A DNA stretch of 50,213 nt from CAVPCY01 sp963702525 (GTDB taxonomy: Bacteria; Actinomycetota; Coriobacteriia; Anaerosomatales; PHET01). This document shows positions 1 through 13,154 of this stretch, piece by piece. The notes beneath the pieces were generated by a model. That model saw nothing but the letters and a program-made list of their open reading frames with translations, did not search any database and was not told the origin of the DNA. Location: assembly GCA_963702525.1 (NCBI GenBank), contig CAVPCY010000001.1, forward strand, positions 1-50,213, written 5' to 3'. Numbering within the stretch: position 1 is the stretch's first letter; every line of letters starts with the position of its first letter. A program made the position numbers and the translations under genes.

Positions 1-1020
1 AGCTCGTCGGCGAACATGAAGCGGTTCTCGAATACGTTCTCGGTGATGATCGAGCCGCCGTCCGCGGTGGCGACGAGCGCCATGAACTGGGCCTGCATGT
101 CGGTGGGAAACCCGGGAAACGGCAGAGTCTGGACGTCGACGGGCGCGGCCTGCCCCCATGCGACACGGTGACCCCATCGGGCGCGACTCGAACGAGCAGC
201 CCGCCTCGCTCAGCTTGCGATCACGAGTTCCAGGTGGTGCGGGTCGAAGCCCCGCACGGTGACCGGCCCGCCGGTCCGAGGGCGCCGGCGACCAGGAACG
301 TGCCCGCTTCGATCCGGTCGCCCACCACACGGTGTTCGGCGGGCGCGAGGCGCTCCACTCCCTCGACCTCGATCGTCGGCGACCCGGCGCCGCTGATCCG
401 GGCGCCCATCGCGATAAGGAACTCGGCCAGGTCGACGATCTCGGGCTCGCGGGCCGCGTTCTCGATGACGGTGGTGCCCTGCGCGAGCACCGCGGCCATG
501 AGAAGGTTCTCCGTGGCCCCAACGCTCGCGAAATCCAGCGTCACGTGTCGCGCGAGCGGCCGTCCGCCCTCGGGCGCGGTCGCGTGGATGTAGCCGTGAC
601 CGACGTGATCCTCGACGCCGAGCGCCTCCAGCCCGCGGAGGTGCATGTCGATCTTGCGCGAGCCGATGTTGCAGCCGCCGGGCATCGCGACGCTCGCCTC
701 GCCAAGCCGCGCGACAAGCGGGCCGAGCACCGCGGTCGATGCGCGCATCTGGGCGACGAACTCGTAGGGTGCCTCGTACCCGGTGAGGTCGGTGGCGTCG
801 ATCTCGAGCGCATGATCGATGCGCGTGACGAGCGCGCCGAGCGGCTCGAGCACCTGCGTCATGATGTCGACATCGGCGATATCGGGGACGTTGGCAGATT
901 CGGCAGACGCCGGGCGCCATGATGCGAGGCGGCCATGAGCTTGAGCGCGGAGTTCTTCGCGCCCTCGACGCGGACCTCGCCGGTCAGGCGGCGACCCCCG
1001 CGGACTGTGATGGATTCCAT
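1..1020 (-). CDS. murA: UDP-N-acetylglucosamine 1-carboxyvinyltransferase MurA (partial, frameshifted)
   Basis: MurA transfers enolpyruvate from PEP to UDP-GlcNAc, the first committed step of peptidoglycan synthesis in the cytoplasm. The ATG at 1020 opens MESITVRGG...VEGAKNSALKLMAA, the N-terminal hallmark containing the catalytic-loop Lys-Asn pair. The middle (862-280) reads cleanly with the MPGGCNIGSRKIDMH region, and the C-terminal end (FPTDMQAQFMAL, then ENVFENRFMF) is readable near 130-10. The gene runs off the window edge. At least five frame changes occur (about 923, 893, 275, 208 and 150), more than in any other gene here. Because every segment stays conserved I favour poor consensus at a sequence edge over a true pseudogene. 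It lies downstream of atpC, as murA does in Bacillus. Confidence 0.88.
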
Positions 1021-1098
1021 GTCCCGAAGGATACCGTACCGGGCACGTGCACCCCTCACCCCGTCATGCTGCCGTGACCTGCCCGGTTCGGCACCAAG

Positions 1099-1128
1099 GA
1101 GGCGGGCCCGGTTTCCCGGACCCGCCTC
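1099..1128 (-). terminator. Inverted repeat after the atp operon
   Basis: A long GC-rich hairpin lies in the 138-base gap between the atpC stop and the murA start: left arm 1099-1111, right arm 1115-1128, one internal mismatch, a loop of about four bases. It could end atp transcription. It lacks a clear U-tract on the minus strand, so it may be a Rho-assisted terminator or a stability hairpin instead. Confidence 0.45.
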
Positions 1129-1158
1129 GGTCAGCACACCATATGCGAGCGGGCATCG

Positions 1159-1579
1159 CTAGCGCTTCTTCTCGGCGGCCTTGATCTGCAGGTCGCACCA
1201 GTCGAGGTCACGCTCGCACTCCGCGCGCTCGTCGACCGCGTCCTCGGGCAGCGCCGCCAGCCGCTGCTCGATAGCGCCTTGGACTCACGCGCGCGGCTCG
1301 CGTCGATCTGCGAGACGGCGACCGCCGCATCGGCCAGCACGAGCACCTTGTCCTCGTGGACCTGGATGTAGCCGCCGGAGACCGAGAACGTCTCCCACTC
1401 GTTGGCCTTCTCGCCGTGCTGCAGGCGGATCTCGCCCGGCGCAAGCTGGACACGAGCGGGGCGTGCAGCGGCAGGATGCCGATCTCGCCGGTGGTAGTCA
1501 TCGCGACCGCCATCCGCACCTCGTTCTTGTAGACGATGCGCTCGGGCGTCACGATCTCGCAAAGGAGGGTCCTGGCCAT
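1159..1579 (-). CDS. atpC: F1Fo ATP synthase epsilon subunit (frameshifted)
   Basis: The epsilon subunit belongs to the F1 central stalk and regulates ATP hydrolysis. The ATG at 1579 starts MARTLLCEIVTPERIVYKNE, followed by the GEIGILPLHAPLV beta-barrel signature, then GGYIQVHEDKVLVLAD, then the C-terminal helices (RLAALPEDAVDE...LQIKAAEKKR) ending at a TAG at 1159-1161. Two single-base deletions (about 1455 and 1275) are needed to join these pieces. Their net effect fits the 421-base span. The full length of about 140 residues is normal. It is the last gene of the atp operon, 9 bases after atpD. Confidence 0.9.
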
Positions 1580-1588
1580 GTGGCCCCC

Positions 1589-3022
<1,434 letters not shown>

Positions 3023-3904
3023 CTACTCCTCCAATGCGGCCGCGCCGCCGATGATCTCGCTGATCTCGGTGGTGATGGCTGCCTGGCGGGCCCGGTTGTA
3101 GCTCCGGGTCAGGGTGGTGATCATCTCCGACGCGTTGTCGGTGGCCGACTTCATCGCCTTGCGGCGAGCGCCGTGCTCGGCTGCTGCGGACTCCATGAGC
3201 GCGCGGAAGATCAGCGCCTCCACGTAGCTCGGGAGCAGCGGGCCGAGCACCTCCTCGGCGTCGGGCTCGAACAGGTACTCGGCCGACACGTCAGAGCTCT
3301 CGGCCGCGTCGTCGAGCACGGTTGATGCTATCGGCAGCAACCGGTGGTTCTCCGGCGACTGGTCCGCAACGTTCACGAACCGGTTGAAGATCACGACGAC
3401 CTCGTCGATCTCGGCCTCAGAGTAGGCACGGATGACGTGGTTGGCGATCGACTTCGCGTCGGCGAAGGTCGGCTTGTCCGAGATGTCGCGGTACTGCGCG
3501 ACCGGCTCGACGCCGCGATACAGGAAGTAGGCGGCTGCCTTCTTGCCCACGGTGATCAGGTCCACCTCGGCGCCGGCCTGCTGCATCTCCCGCATGTACG
3601 TCTCGGTGATACGCAGGATGTTGCTGTTGAAAGCGCCGGCCAGCCCGCGGTCGGACGCCACCGAGATGGCGACGACGCGACGACGGTCCGGCCGCTCCTC
3701 GAGCAGCGGGTGAGTCGCACCGCTCGCGTAGCGCGTCACGTTGCCGAGAAGCTCCATCATCGCAAGCGCGTAGGGGCGAGCCGCCTCGATGCGCTCCTGC
3801 GCCTTCTTGATCTTCGCCGTGGAGACCATCTCCATGGTGCGCGTGATCTGACGCGTGCTCTGCACGCTCACGATCCGCTTCTTGATGTCGCGAAGATTGG
3901 CCAT
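3023..3904 (-). CDS. atpG: F1Fo ATP synthase gamma subunit
   Basis: Gamma is the rotating central shaft that couples the c-ring to the catalytic sites. The 293-residue intact frame begins MANLRDIKKRIVSVQSTRQI, typical of the N-terminal coiled-coil helix. It contains the SDRGLAGAFNSNI core segment and ends with the C-terminal helix NASEMITTLTRSYNRARQAA, ITTEISEIIGGAAALE. Length is normal. It sits between atpA and atpD in the canonical order and is followed without a gap by atpD. Confidence 0.97.
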   Translation of the reverse strand: MANLRDIKKRIVSVQSTRQITRTMEMVSTAKIKKAQERIEAARPYALAMMELLGNVTRYASGATHPLLEERPDRRRVVAISVASDRGLAGAFNSNILRITETYMREMQQAGAEVDLITVGKKAAAYFLYRGVEPVAQYRDISDKPTFADAKSIANHVIRAYSEAEIDEVVVIFNRFVNVADQSPENHRLLPIASTVLDDAAESSDVSAEYLFEPDAEEVLGPLLPSYVEALIFRALMESAAAEHGARRKAMKSATDNASEMITTLTRSYNRARQAAITTEISEIIGGAAALEE

Positions 3905-3918
3905 CGGCTCTGTCTCCC

Positions 3919-5485
<1,567 letters not shown>

Positions 5486-6043
5486 TTATGCCTCACCTCC
5501 CTGCGATGCGTTCGAGAGCGTGGCGCGCATCGCGTCGAGCTGCGAGGAGAGGCTCCCGTCGAGCACGCGCCCGGCGACGTTGATGCGGATACCACCGAGA
5601 ATCGACCCGTCCACGCGCTCGCGCAGCGTGACCGGGCGGCCGAGAGCTGCGGCGAGCTTCTCGGTGAGTGACGCGCGAAGCGCGTCGGTAAGCGGAATGG
5701 CCGTGGTCACCTCTGCGACGACGATGCCGCGCTCGGACTCGGCGATCTCGCCGAACCGCTCGGCAATCGTGCCAAGAGAGGCGCCGAGACCGCGCTCGAT
5801 CGCCAGACTGGCGATGGCGACCGCCTCGGGTGCGACCTGGCCCGAGAAGACGTCGCGGAAGATCGCGCGCTTCTTCTCGGCAGGCAGCGACTCGTCGGCG
5901 AGCGCATCGCGCAGCTCGACACTGCCCTGCACGGTCTCGACGACCGTGCGCATCCCGGCGTCGACCGCGTCGACGTCGCCGGCAGTGTTGGCGAGCTCGA
6001 AGAGGACCCGTGCGTAGGTCCCGATGCTCTCGCTAGTTGTCAT
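5486..6043 (-). CDS. atpH: F1Fo ATP synthase delta subunit
   Basis: Delta (OSCP-like) links the peripheral stalk to the top of F1. The 185-residue intact frame starts MTTSESIGTYARVLFELANT. It has an all-helical N-terminal domain and the conserved C-terminal stretch with VTLRERVDGSILGGIRINVA, GRVLDGSLSSQLDAM. Its start overlaps the end of atpF by 11 bases and its stop abuts the atpA GTG, so translation of the three genes is probably coupled. Confidence 0.95.
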   Translation of the reverse strand: MTTSESIGTYARVLFELANTAGDVDAVDAGMRTVVETVQGSVELRDALADESLPAEKKRAIFRDVFSGQVAPEAVAIASLAIERGLGASLGTIAERFGEIAESERGIVVAEVTTAIPLTDALRASLTEKLAAALGRPVTLRERVDGSILGGIRINVAGRVLDGSLSSQLDAMRATLSNASQGGEA

Positions 6044-6614
6044 TCAGCCCGCCCACCTCTGCAACGTACTGCTCGATGAGCTTGGCGTGATCCTCGGCCG
6101 AGAGCTTCTCGCCGATGAGCTTGCCGGCGACGGCGACCGACAGACTCGCGACCTCGCCCTGCAGCTCTGCGACGGCGGCCTTGCGCTCGGCGTCCATGAC
6201 CTCATGCGCCTTCGCGACGACCGCGGCGGCCTCTTCGTTGGCCTTGGCGACGATCTCTTCCTTCATCGTCTCGGCGACCTTGCGACCCTGCTCGATGACC
6301 TTCGCGGCCTCACCGCGAGCCTCGGCCATCTGCTTCTTGTAGTCCTCGAGCAGGCGCTCGGCCTCGACCTTGGTCTCCTCGGCCTTCTCCAGCGACTCGG
6401 AGATGCGCGCCGCGCGAGCGTCGACCATGCCCAGGATCGCCGGCATGGCGAACTTGTAGAGCAGGAAGAACAGGATGCCGAACGCGAGCCACGTGGGCCA
6501 GATGTTCGCGGGGTTCGGGTAGACCGACCCCAGCGTCTGCAGCGAGTCCGCCGCCGCCTTCTGCGGCGCCTCGGCCGCAGCCTCGGTGGCAAATGCCAAT
6601 TCAGTGAAGAACAC
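6033..6614 (-). CDS. atpF: F1Fo ATP synthase b subunit
   Basis: Subunit b forms the peripheral stalk that holds F1 static against the rotor. The 193-residue protein has a short leader (to about residue 35), one membrane segment (TWLAFGILFFLLYKFAMPAI, about residues 41-60) and a long, highly charged Glu/Lys/Ala coiled coil to the C-terminus. The 35-residue N-terminal leader is longer than the few residues of E. coli b, and resembles the longer leaders of other high-GC Gram-positive b subunits. It lies between atpE and atpH. Confidence 0.95.
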   Translation of the reverse strand: MFFTELAFATEAAAEAPQKAAADSLQTLGSVYPNPANIWPTWLAFGILFFLLYKFAMPAILGMVDARAARISESLEKAEETKVEAERLLEDYKKQMAEARGEAAKVIEQGRKVAETMKEEIVAKANEEAAAVVAKAHEVMDAERKAAVAELQGEVASLSVAVAGKLIGEKLSAEDHAKLIEQYVAEVGGLNDN

Positions 6615-6645
6615 GACTGACCTCCGTCCTTTCCGTAGAGGGGCC

Positions 6646-6861
6646 CTACATCAGGAACGTGAGGACGAAGCCGAGCAGCGCGAGGGCCTCGGTGAAGGCG
6701 ATCGCGATGAACATCGTCGTCTGAAGGCGACCGGCCATCTCAGGCTGGCGGGCCATGGCCTCGACGGCCTTGCCGCCGATGATGCCGATGCCCAGGCCCG
6801 GGCCGATTGCGGCGAAGCCGTAGGCGATACCCTTACCGATGGCGATGAGACCTGCTTCCAC
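6646..6861 (-). CDS. atpE: F1Fo ATP synthase c subunit (proton type)
   Basis: This 71-residue proteolipid forms the c-ring rotor. Two membrane helices flank the polar loop ARQPEM (conserved R-Q-P). The ion-carrying carboxylate is the Glu in IAFTEALALLG of helix 2. The residue after it is Ala, and helix 1 (GPGLGIGI) lacks the Gln seen in sodium-binding rings, so I infer proton coupling. The ATG at 6861 is preceded by a GGAGGAAA site. An out-of-frame start at 6866 would give only a shadow peptide. Confidence 0.95.
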   Translation of the reverse strand: MEAGLIAIGKGIAYGFAAIGPGLGIGIIGGKAVEAMARQPEMAGRLQTTMFIAIAFTEALALLGFVLTFLM

Positions 6862-6955
6862 TGCATTTCCTCCTTCTACGTTCTACGCCCGCTTCGCAGG
6901 CACAGACTTCACTTCTCACAGCGCCGGCGGCTGACCGGCGCTTGGTTCCCGGTGA

Positions 6956-7844
6956 CTAGTGCTCCGACGCGTGCACGGAGCTTTGGATGTAGACGGCGGT
7001 CAGGATGGTGAACACGTACGCCTGGATGAAGGCCACGAAGAGCTCGAAGGCGTACATGATGATCAGGAAGAGCATCGAGACCGCGCCGGCCGCGAATCCG
7101 CCGATGCCGGCCTGCAGCGCGGGCTGCACGAGCGGCCAGAACATGGCGACGAACGCCGCGAAGATGCCCGAGCACGATGTGGCCGGCGAACATGTTGGCG
7201 AAGAGTCGAACGGCCAGCGTGAGCGGCCGGACGAGGAAGGTCGAGATGAACTCGAGGATGAACAGGAAGCCGCCGAGCAGGATGCGGCCGGCGAGCCCCA
7301 TCTCGCGCACACCCGAGGGGATCAGGCTCTTGAAGTAGCCGAAGAAGCCGTTCTTCTGGAAGCCGACCCACACGAAGATCGAGCCAGCTCAGCAGCGCGA
7401 GCGCGGTCGTGCCGCCGATGCTGCCGGCGAACGACTTGCCGCCCGGGATGAGCCCGAGCAAGTTCGAAACGAGGATCAGGAAGAAGAATGTGGCCAGCAG
7501 GCCGGTGTACTTGGGGCCGTCCTTCTCGCCGATCACGTCGACGGACATGTCGCGGATGAACTCGAGGCCCATCTCCATGACGCCGGTGAACCGGCCGGCG
7601 GGCGCGAGGTCGGCGGCCTTGCCGCTCTGCTGCGGCGAGCGCAAGCCGCTTTCGAGAGCTGTTCGCAGCGACGATCCACATCACCGCGACCACCACGCTC
7701 GCGATGAGGAGCCACGCCGTGTAGTTGGTCATGATCGCCCACTCAACTACCGGCTTCTTGTATTCCATCGTGTAGTAGCGGAAGCACCGAGAGCTCGTGC
7801 AGCAGCTCGGCGATCTTCTCTGTCAGCAACTCCTGGAATTCCAC
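6956..7844 (-). CDS. atpB: F1Fo ATP synthase a subunit (multiple frameshifts)
   Basis: Subunit a carries the proton half-channels facing the c-ring. The conserved pieces occur in order but in changing frames: an N-terminal helix (EFQELLTEKIAELLHEL), the first membrane helix (YTAWLLIASVVVAVMWIVA), ATFFFLILVSNLLGLIPG, then LTLAVRLFANMFAGHIVLG with the essential stator Arg, and finally the C-terminal helix MYAFELFVAFIQAYVFTILT ending SSVHASEH. Four apparent one-base insertions (about 7780, 7662, 7384 and 7171) fit the 889-base span. The GTG at 7842-7844 is chosen because a GGAGGGAG site lies upstream. Sequencing error is more likely than inactivation, since the rest of the operon is intact in content. 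Confidence 0.88.
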
Positions 7845-7859
7845 GCGGCCGTCTCCCTC

Positions 7860-8192
7860 CTAGTGTGCAGCGCCCGAAGGCTTGCGGTGTCGCTGGAGCC
7901 TCGAGTAGCGGACCAGCTCGATCGTGTACAGAACGAAGAAGCCGCCCGCGAAGGAGAGCGCGAACGGCTTGAACCCGGAAGGGGCGAGGGACTTGTAGCC
8001 CCACAGCAACAGCGTTGCGACCGCAAGCCGGCCGAACAGCGAGACCGCCACGAGCGCGAGGCCGATGCCGGCATCGTCAGGCCGTACCATCGAGAAGCTC
8101 GAACGGGAAACGAAGAAGAGGCCTGCCGCACACACAAGACCGAGGATGATGCCGACAGCCGGGTTACCGAGTAGGTCGACGATATCGCTCAC
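7860..8192 (-). CDS. atpI: AtpI-like small membrane protein upstream of atpB
   Basis: About 110 residues with three to four hydrophobic segments: NPAVGIILGLVCAAGLFFV, GIGLALVAVSLFGRLAVATL and FALSFAGGFFVLYTIELV. Size, hydrophobicity and position as first gene of the atp operon match the weakly conserved AtpI/UncI family, which assists c-ring assembly in some bacteria. The function is inferred mainly from context. The start is uncertain: GTG at 8192, or a CTG at 8204 that sits better behind the GAGGGGAA site. The next gene (atpB) begins 16 bases downstream. Confidence 0.6.
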   Translation of the reverse strand: MSDIVDLLGNPAVGIILGLVCAAGLFFVSRSSFSMVRPDDAGIGLALVAVSLFGRLAVATLLLWGYKSLAPSGFKPFALSFAGGFFVLYTIELVRYSRLQRHRKPSGAAH

Positions 8193-8448
8193 TACCGTGC
8201 TCAGTTGCGCTTCCCCTCTTGCGATGCAGACCAAAAGACGCGAATCAGAGCATGCGTTCAGCGAGACAACGGACACCGTGGAAGGTTCTCGCGAGAGGCT
8301 CGCGGTGACCAACTGTGTTTCGCCGGACCGCCGGGTAGCCCGACGGCGCGAACATCGTAGCCGAACGCTCACGGTCGGGCAAGACGCTTTCGCTCGGCGT
8401 GTGGTAACGCATCGCGCAGCGCGCCCGGTCCTACGCGCGGCCAGCGCG

Positions 8449-9538
8449 CTAGTGATGCTCGTCGGGCTCCTTGTGGGCAGCCTCGAACAGCCCGATCCAC
8501 TGCGCCATGAACCCCGTGATTCCCAGCAGCACGACGAACGCCAGCAGGCGGAAGGCGCCCGGCGCGTAGCGCACGGCGTACCCCCCTATCGCAAGTGCGG
8601 CGGACCACACGTAGATGATGAGCACCGTCTGGCGCTGGTTGAACCCGCGGGTGAGCAGGCGGTGGTGGATGTGGCCGCGGTCCGGCTTGTGAATCGGGCG
8701 GTTGCTGCGGATGCGCCTCACGATCGCGGAGACGGTGTCGAAGATCGGCACGCCGATGATGATCAGCGGTACCGCCAAGGCGATGGCCGCGGTCGTCTTC
8801 ATCACGCCGAGCAGCGAGATCGTCGCGAGCGTGAAGCCCAGAAACATCGATCCCGAATCACCCATGAAGATCGAGGCCGGGTTGAAGTTGTAGCGCAGGA
8901 AGCCGACACACGCGCCGATGAGTGCCGCGGCGAGCACGGCTGCGTCGAGCCGGTTCGCGGGCGCAGCCAGCGCGAGCAGACTCATGGCCGCTATCGCGGT
9001 CACGCCCGCAGCCAGGCCGTCGAGCCCGTCGATGAGGTTGATCACGTTGGCGAAACCCACCAGGTAGACCATGGTCACGGGCACCGAGAGCAGTCCGAGC
9101 AGTATGAGGCCGCCGCCGGTGGGACTGCCGATGTAGTCGATACGCAGGCCCGCCGCGACAACGAGCCCTGCGGCCGCGATCTGTCCGAGCAGTTTGATCC
9201 ACCAGGTCAGATCGATGATGTCGTCGATCATGCCCGACGAGAAACACGAGCCCCACGCCCGCGGCCACACCAGCCAGCGAGACACCGCCGTCGGACTCGA
9301 GCAGGCCGCCTTTCCACCCCAGGCGCGCCTCGCCATACACCTGAAGCGCGATCGCCGCGGCAACCCCCATGAAGATCGCCACCCCGCCCAGCCTCGGTAT
9401 GGGCACGGCGTGCACTTTGCGCCCTCCGGGCTGGTCGACAAGACCGCGACGTCGAGCGACAGCGCGCACGGCCGGCGTGACCAGGAGCGTCACCAACGCG
9501 GCGGTGAGTATGAGCACCGCGTAGTGTCGCGGGCTCAC
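8449..9538 (-). CDS. Polyprenyl-phosphate sugar-1-phosphate transferase (WecA/TagO/MraY superfamily, one frameshift)
   Basis: This integral membrane enzyme family moves a sugar-1-phosphate from a UDP-sugar to undecaprenyl phosphate, starting synthesis of wall teichoic acid-like or other surface glycans. It has the family motifs in order: MIDDIIDL (Asp pair), NLIDGLDGLAAG, the IFMGDSGSMFLG magnesium-binding motif, and the PDRGHIHHRLL His motif near the C-terminus. About ten membrane helices are apparent. The GTG at 9538 overlaps the upstream stop by four bases (GTGA). One extra G at about 9233 splits the frame between LVFLVG and MIDDI. Restored length is about 362 residues. The HIHHRL motif favours WecA/TagO over MraY; the sugar is unknown. 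Confidence 0.88.
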
Positions 9539-10008
9539 GGGCTGCCCCCAGCGTCGGTCTGTCCGGCCGACACCGGCCGAGGAACGACTCCGGCCTCGGC
9601 AAGCAGCTCCTCGGAGAGAGGGTCGGGATAGGGGTCGCGATAGGCGATGTCGACGATGCCGGCGTTGAGTAGGATCTTCGCGCACAGCACGCATGGCTGG
9701 TGCGTGCAGTACGCGGTCGCGCCGTCGATCGCGATCCCGTGCTTGGCCGCTTGGATCACGGCGTTTTGCTCGGCGTGGATGCCGCGGCACAGCTCGTGGT
9801 GGCTACCTGAAGGGATGCCGCGCTGTTCGCGAAGGCAGCCGACCTCCTCGCAGTGGGCGAGCCCCTTGGGCACACCGTTGTATCCGGTGGCCAGGATGCG
9901 CTTGTCCTTCACGAGCACCGCCCCGGTGTGGCGCCGCAGACATGTCGAGCGGCCCGAGACCTGCTCGGCGATCGACATGAAGTACTCGTCCCACGAAGGG
10001 CGCGGCAT
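9535..10008 (-). CDS. dCMP/cytidine deaminase family protein
   Basis: A zinc-dependent deaminase of 157 residues, most likely dCMP deaminase (ComEB-like), which makes dUMP, the substrate for thymidylate synthase. The zinc site is visible as GIHAEQNAVIQAA (His and catalytic Glu) and HQPCVLCAKILLNAGI (two Cys). The N-terminal RSTCLRRHTGAVLV and ILATGYNGVPKG motifs are typical of dCMP deaminases. The ATG at 10008 has a GGAGGAC site. It links naturally to thyX encoded further downstream on the same strand. Confidence 0.9.
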   Translation of the reverse strand: MPRPSWDEYFMSIAEQVSGRSTCLRRHTGAVLVKDKRILATGYNGVPKGLAHCEEVGCLREQRGIPSGSHHELCRGIHAEQNAVIQAAKHGIAIDGATAYCTHQPCVLCAKILLNAGIVDIAYRDPYPDPLSEELLAEAGVVPRPVSAGQTDAGGSP

Positions 10009-10025
10009 CGCGGGTCCTCCCCGTC

Positions 10026-10673
10026 CTACTTGGTGCCGAAGAGCCGGTCGCCGGCGTCTCCGAGACCGGGCACGATGTAGCCGTGATCGTTGAGGTGGCT
10101 GTCGACCGCACACGTGTAGATGCGCACGTCGTTGCAGCAGCGCACGACCTCGTCAATGCCTTCGGGTGCGGCGAGAATCACGAGCAGGTTGATGTGCCGA
10201 GCTCCCTTCTCTCGCAGGAACTCGACGGCCGCGGCCGCGGATCCGCCCGTGGCAAGCATGGGGTCGACGATGAGCACGTCACGATCGGCGATGTCCTCGG
10301 GCAGCTTGTGGTAGTAGGCGACGGGCTTGAGGGTCTCGGGGTCGCGGTACAGCCCCACGTGGCCCACCTTGGCCGCGGGGATGAGCTCAAGGATGCCGTC
10401 CACCATACCCAGGCCCGCGCGCAGGATCGGCACCACCGCGACCTTCTTGCCGGCGAGCACTTTGGTGGTCGTCTGGGTGATCGGTGTGGTCACGGTCGTC
10501 TCGGCGAGCTGGAAGTCCCGGGTCGCCTCGTAGGCCTCGAGCATGGCGAGTTCCTTGACGAGCTCTCGGAACTCCTTCGCACCGGTGCCCACGTCACGCA
10601 GGATCGACAGCTTGTGCTGTACCAGCGGGTGGTCGACGACTACGACGTTGTCGTGTGAGGCGGGGGTGCTCAT
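10026..10673 (-). CDS. upp: Uracil phosphoribosyltransferase
   Basis: UPRT salvages uracil with PRPP to make UMP. The 215-residue intact frame has HPLVQHKLSILRD at the N-terminus, the VVPILRAGLGMVDG motif, the PRPP-binding loop LIVDPMLATGGSA, and the uracil-binding GYIVPGLGDAGDRLFGTK C-terminus. Length is normal for the family. It sits 17 bases upstream of the dCMP deaminase start, giving a small pyrimidine-salvage cluster, and follows glyA as in Bacillus. Confidence 0.97.
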   Translation of the reverse strand: MSTPASHDNVVVVDHPLVQHKLSILRDVGTGAKEFRELVKELAMLEAYEATRDFQLAETTVTTPITQTTTKVLAGKKVAVVPILRAGLGMVDGILELIPAAKVGHVGLYRDPETLKPVAYYHKLPEDIADRDVLIVDPMLATGGSAAAAVEFLREKGARHINLLVILAAPEGIDEVVRCCNDVRIYTCAVDSHLNDHGYIVPGLGDAGDRLFGTK

Positions 10674-10705
10674 CTCGGGGCTCCTTGTTCGCCGGTTCGA
10701 TCGGC

Positions 10706-11955
<1,250 letters not shown>

Positions 11956-12008
11956 GTGGTCGTGATTCCTTTCGTTTCGCTTTCGTGTGTCACGCGATGC
12001 TCGCGCCG

Positions 12009-12459
12009 CTACGTCTCGTCGAGTTCGGCCCGGGTGATCTTGTCGACACGGCCCGCGTGTCTGCCCCCGCCGAACGCCGTGTCGAGGAACGCGTCGACTA
12101 TCTCCTCGTTGAGCTGCTCCGGGATGAACCTGCCGGAGACGGCCACGACGTTGGCGTCGTTGTGCTCGCGCGCGAGCTTCGCGAACTCGGGGTCTGTCAC
12201 ATTGACCGCGCGTACGCCGTCGACCTTGTTGGCGGCGATCGCCATCCCCAGCCCGGTCCCGCACACGAGCACGCCGTAGTCAGCCTCGCCTCCGGCGACG
12301 CGCTTGGCTACCGCCACGGCGTAGTCGGGGTAGTCGACCGACCGTTCCGCCGAATCGGTCCCCAGATCCGCCACCTCATAGCCCGTGCGATACGAGGTGT
12401 GCCCTGAGCTGTTCCTTCTGCTCGAACCCGGCGTGATCCGATCCGATCGCGATGCGCAT
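12009..12459 (-). CDS. rpiB: Ribose-5-phosphate isomerase B (one frameshift)
   Basis: RpiB interconverts ribose-5-phosphate and ribulose-5-phosphate. The ATG at 12459 opens MRIAIGSDHAGFEQKEQL, with the active-site Asp-His. After one extra G at about 12382 (GGC read as GGGC) the frame resumes YEVADLGTDSAE, then YGVLVCGTGLGMAIAANK with the catalytic Cys and phosphate loop. The final helices are RFIPEQLNEEIVDAFLDTAF. Restored length of 149 residues is normal. The start follows the tsaC stop by one base, so the two are probably co-translated. In Bacillus rpiB also lies between ywlC and glyA. Confidence 0.94.
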
Positions 12460-12460
12460 G

Positions 12461-13108
12461 TCAGGAAAGGCCTTCGCCGTGTGCGGCGGCCACGATCCGC
12501 TCGGGCGACACCGCGCCCTCGCGAACGATCACCGGCTCGTCACCGGTGCACAGCACTACCGTGGAGGCCTGCTGGTGCGCCGTCTCACCGCCATCGAGCG
12601 CGAGGTCTGCGGCGGTGATGATGCGCGGCTCGACCTCGTCGAAGCTGCCCGGAGCCGGGTTGCCATGCGTGTTCGCGGAGGTCGCGAAGATCGGACCGCC
12701 GGCGGCCTGCAGCAACTCCATGACGACCTCGTGATCGGGGCTGCGCAGGCCGATCGTCCCGTCGGCGGCACGGAAGTCACGTGGAACGCGGTCCGATGCC
12801 TTCACGACCAGGGTGACGGCGCCGGGCCAGAACGCCTTGGCGAGCCTGTGAGCGTAGTCGGGGACGTCGGTTCCCCAGGTGTCGAGAGCGTCTTCGGTCT
12901 CGACGAGCAGCGGGATGGGCACGGTGGCGGGACGTACCTTGACCTCGAAGATCTCGTGCGGGCCGAACTTGGAGTCTGCGAGTGCGCCAAGACCGTAGAC
13001 GGTCTCGGTCGGGAAGACGACAATCCCGCCGTCACGAAGGACCGTGGCGGCGAGATTGATCACTTCTGCCGAGGGATTCTCCGGATCGATTCGGTACTGC
13101 TTGGACAT
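12461..13108 (-). CDS. tsaC: L-threonylcarbamoyladenylate synthase (TsaC/Sua5 family, short form)
   Basis: Makes threonylcarbamoyl-AMP from threonine, bicarbonate and ATP for the t6A37 modification of ANN-decoding tRNAs. The 215-residue protein has the YrdC-fold motifs GIVVFPTETVYGLG, KVRPATVPIPLLV (the K-x-R-P substrate loop), FWPGAVTLVVKAS and GPIFATSANTHGNPA. It lacks the extra C-terminal Sua5 domain, so it is the short TsaC type. The ATG at 13108 has an AGGAGGC site. It lies between prmC and rpiB on the same strand. Confidence 0.93.
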   Translation of the reverse strand: MSKQYRIDPENPSAEVINLAATVLRDGGIVVFPTETVYGLGALADSKFGPHEIFEVKVRPATVPIPLLVETEDALDTWGTDVPDYAHRLAKAFWPGAVTLVVKASDRVPRDFRAADGTIGLRSPDHEVVMELLQAAGGPIFATSANTHGNPAPGSFDEVEPRIITAADLALDGGETAHQQASTVVLCTGDEPVIVREGAVSPERIVAAAHGEGLS

Positions 13109-13154
13109 CGCAACCGCCTCCTGTTGCCACCGCACTGCTCCGACGGGTGGCCGT

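Noticed and set aside
1..1020. murA as a true pseudogene
   Set aside because: All conserved segments persist, and similar indels hit many other essential genes; poor sequence quality near an edge is the simpler explanation, although the density is highest here.
10674..10705. tRNA-like GGTTCGAT sequence between upp and glyA
   Set aside because: The gap is only 32 bases and there is no acceptor or anticodon stem; it is a chance match.
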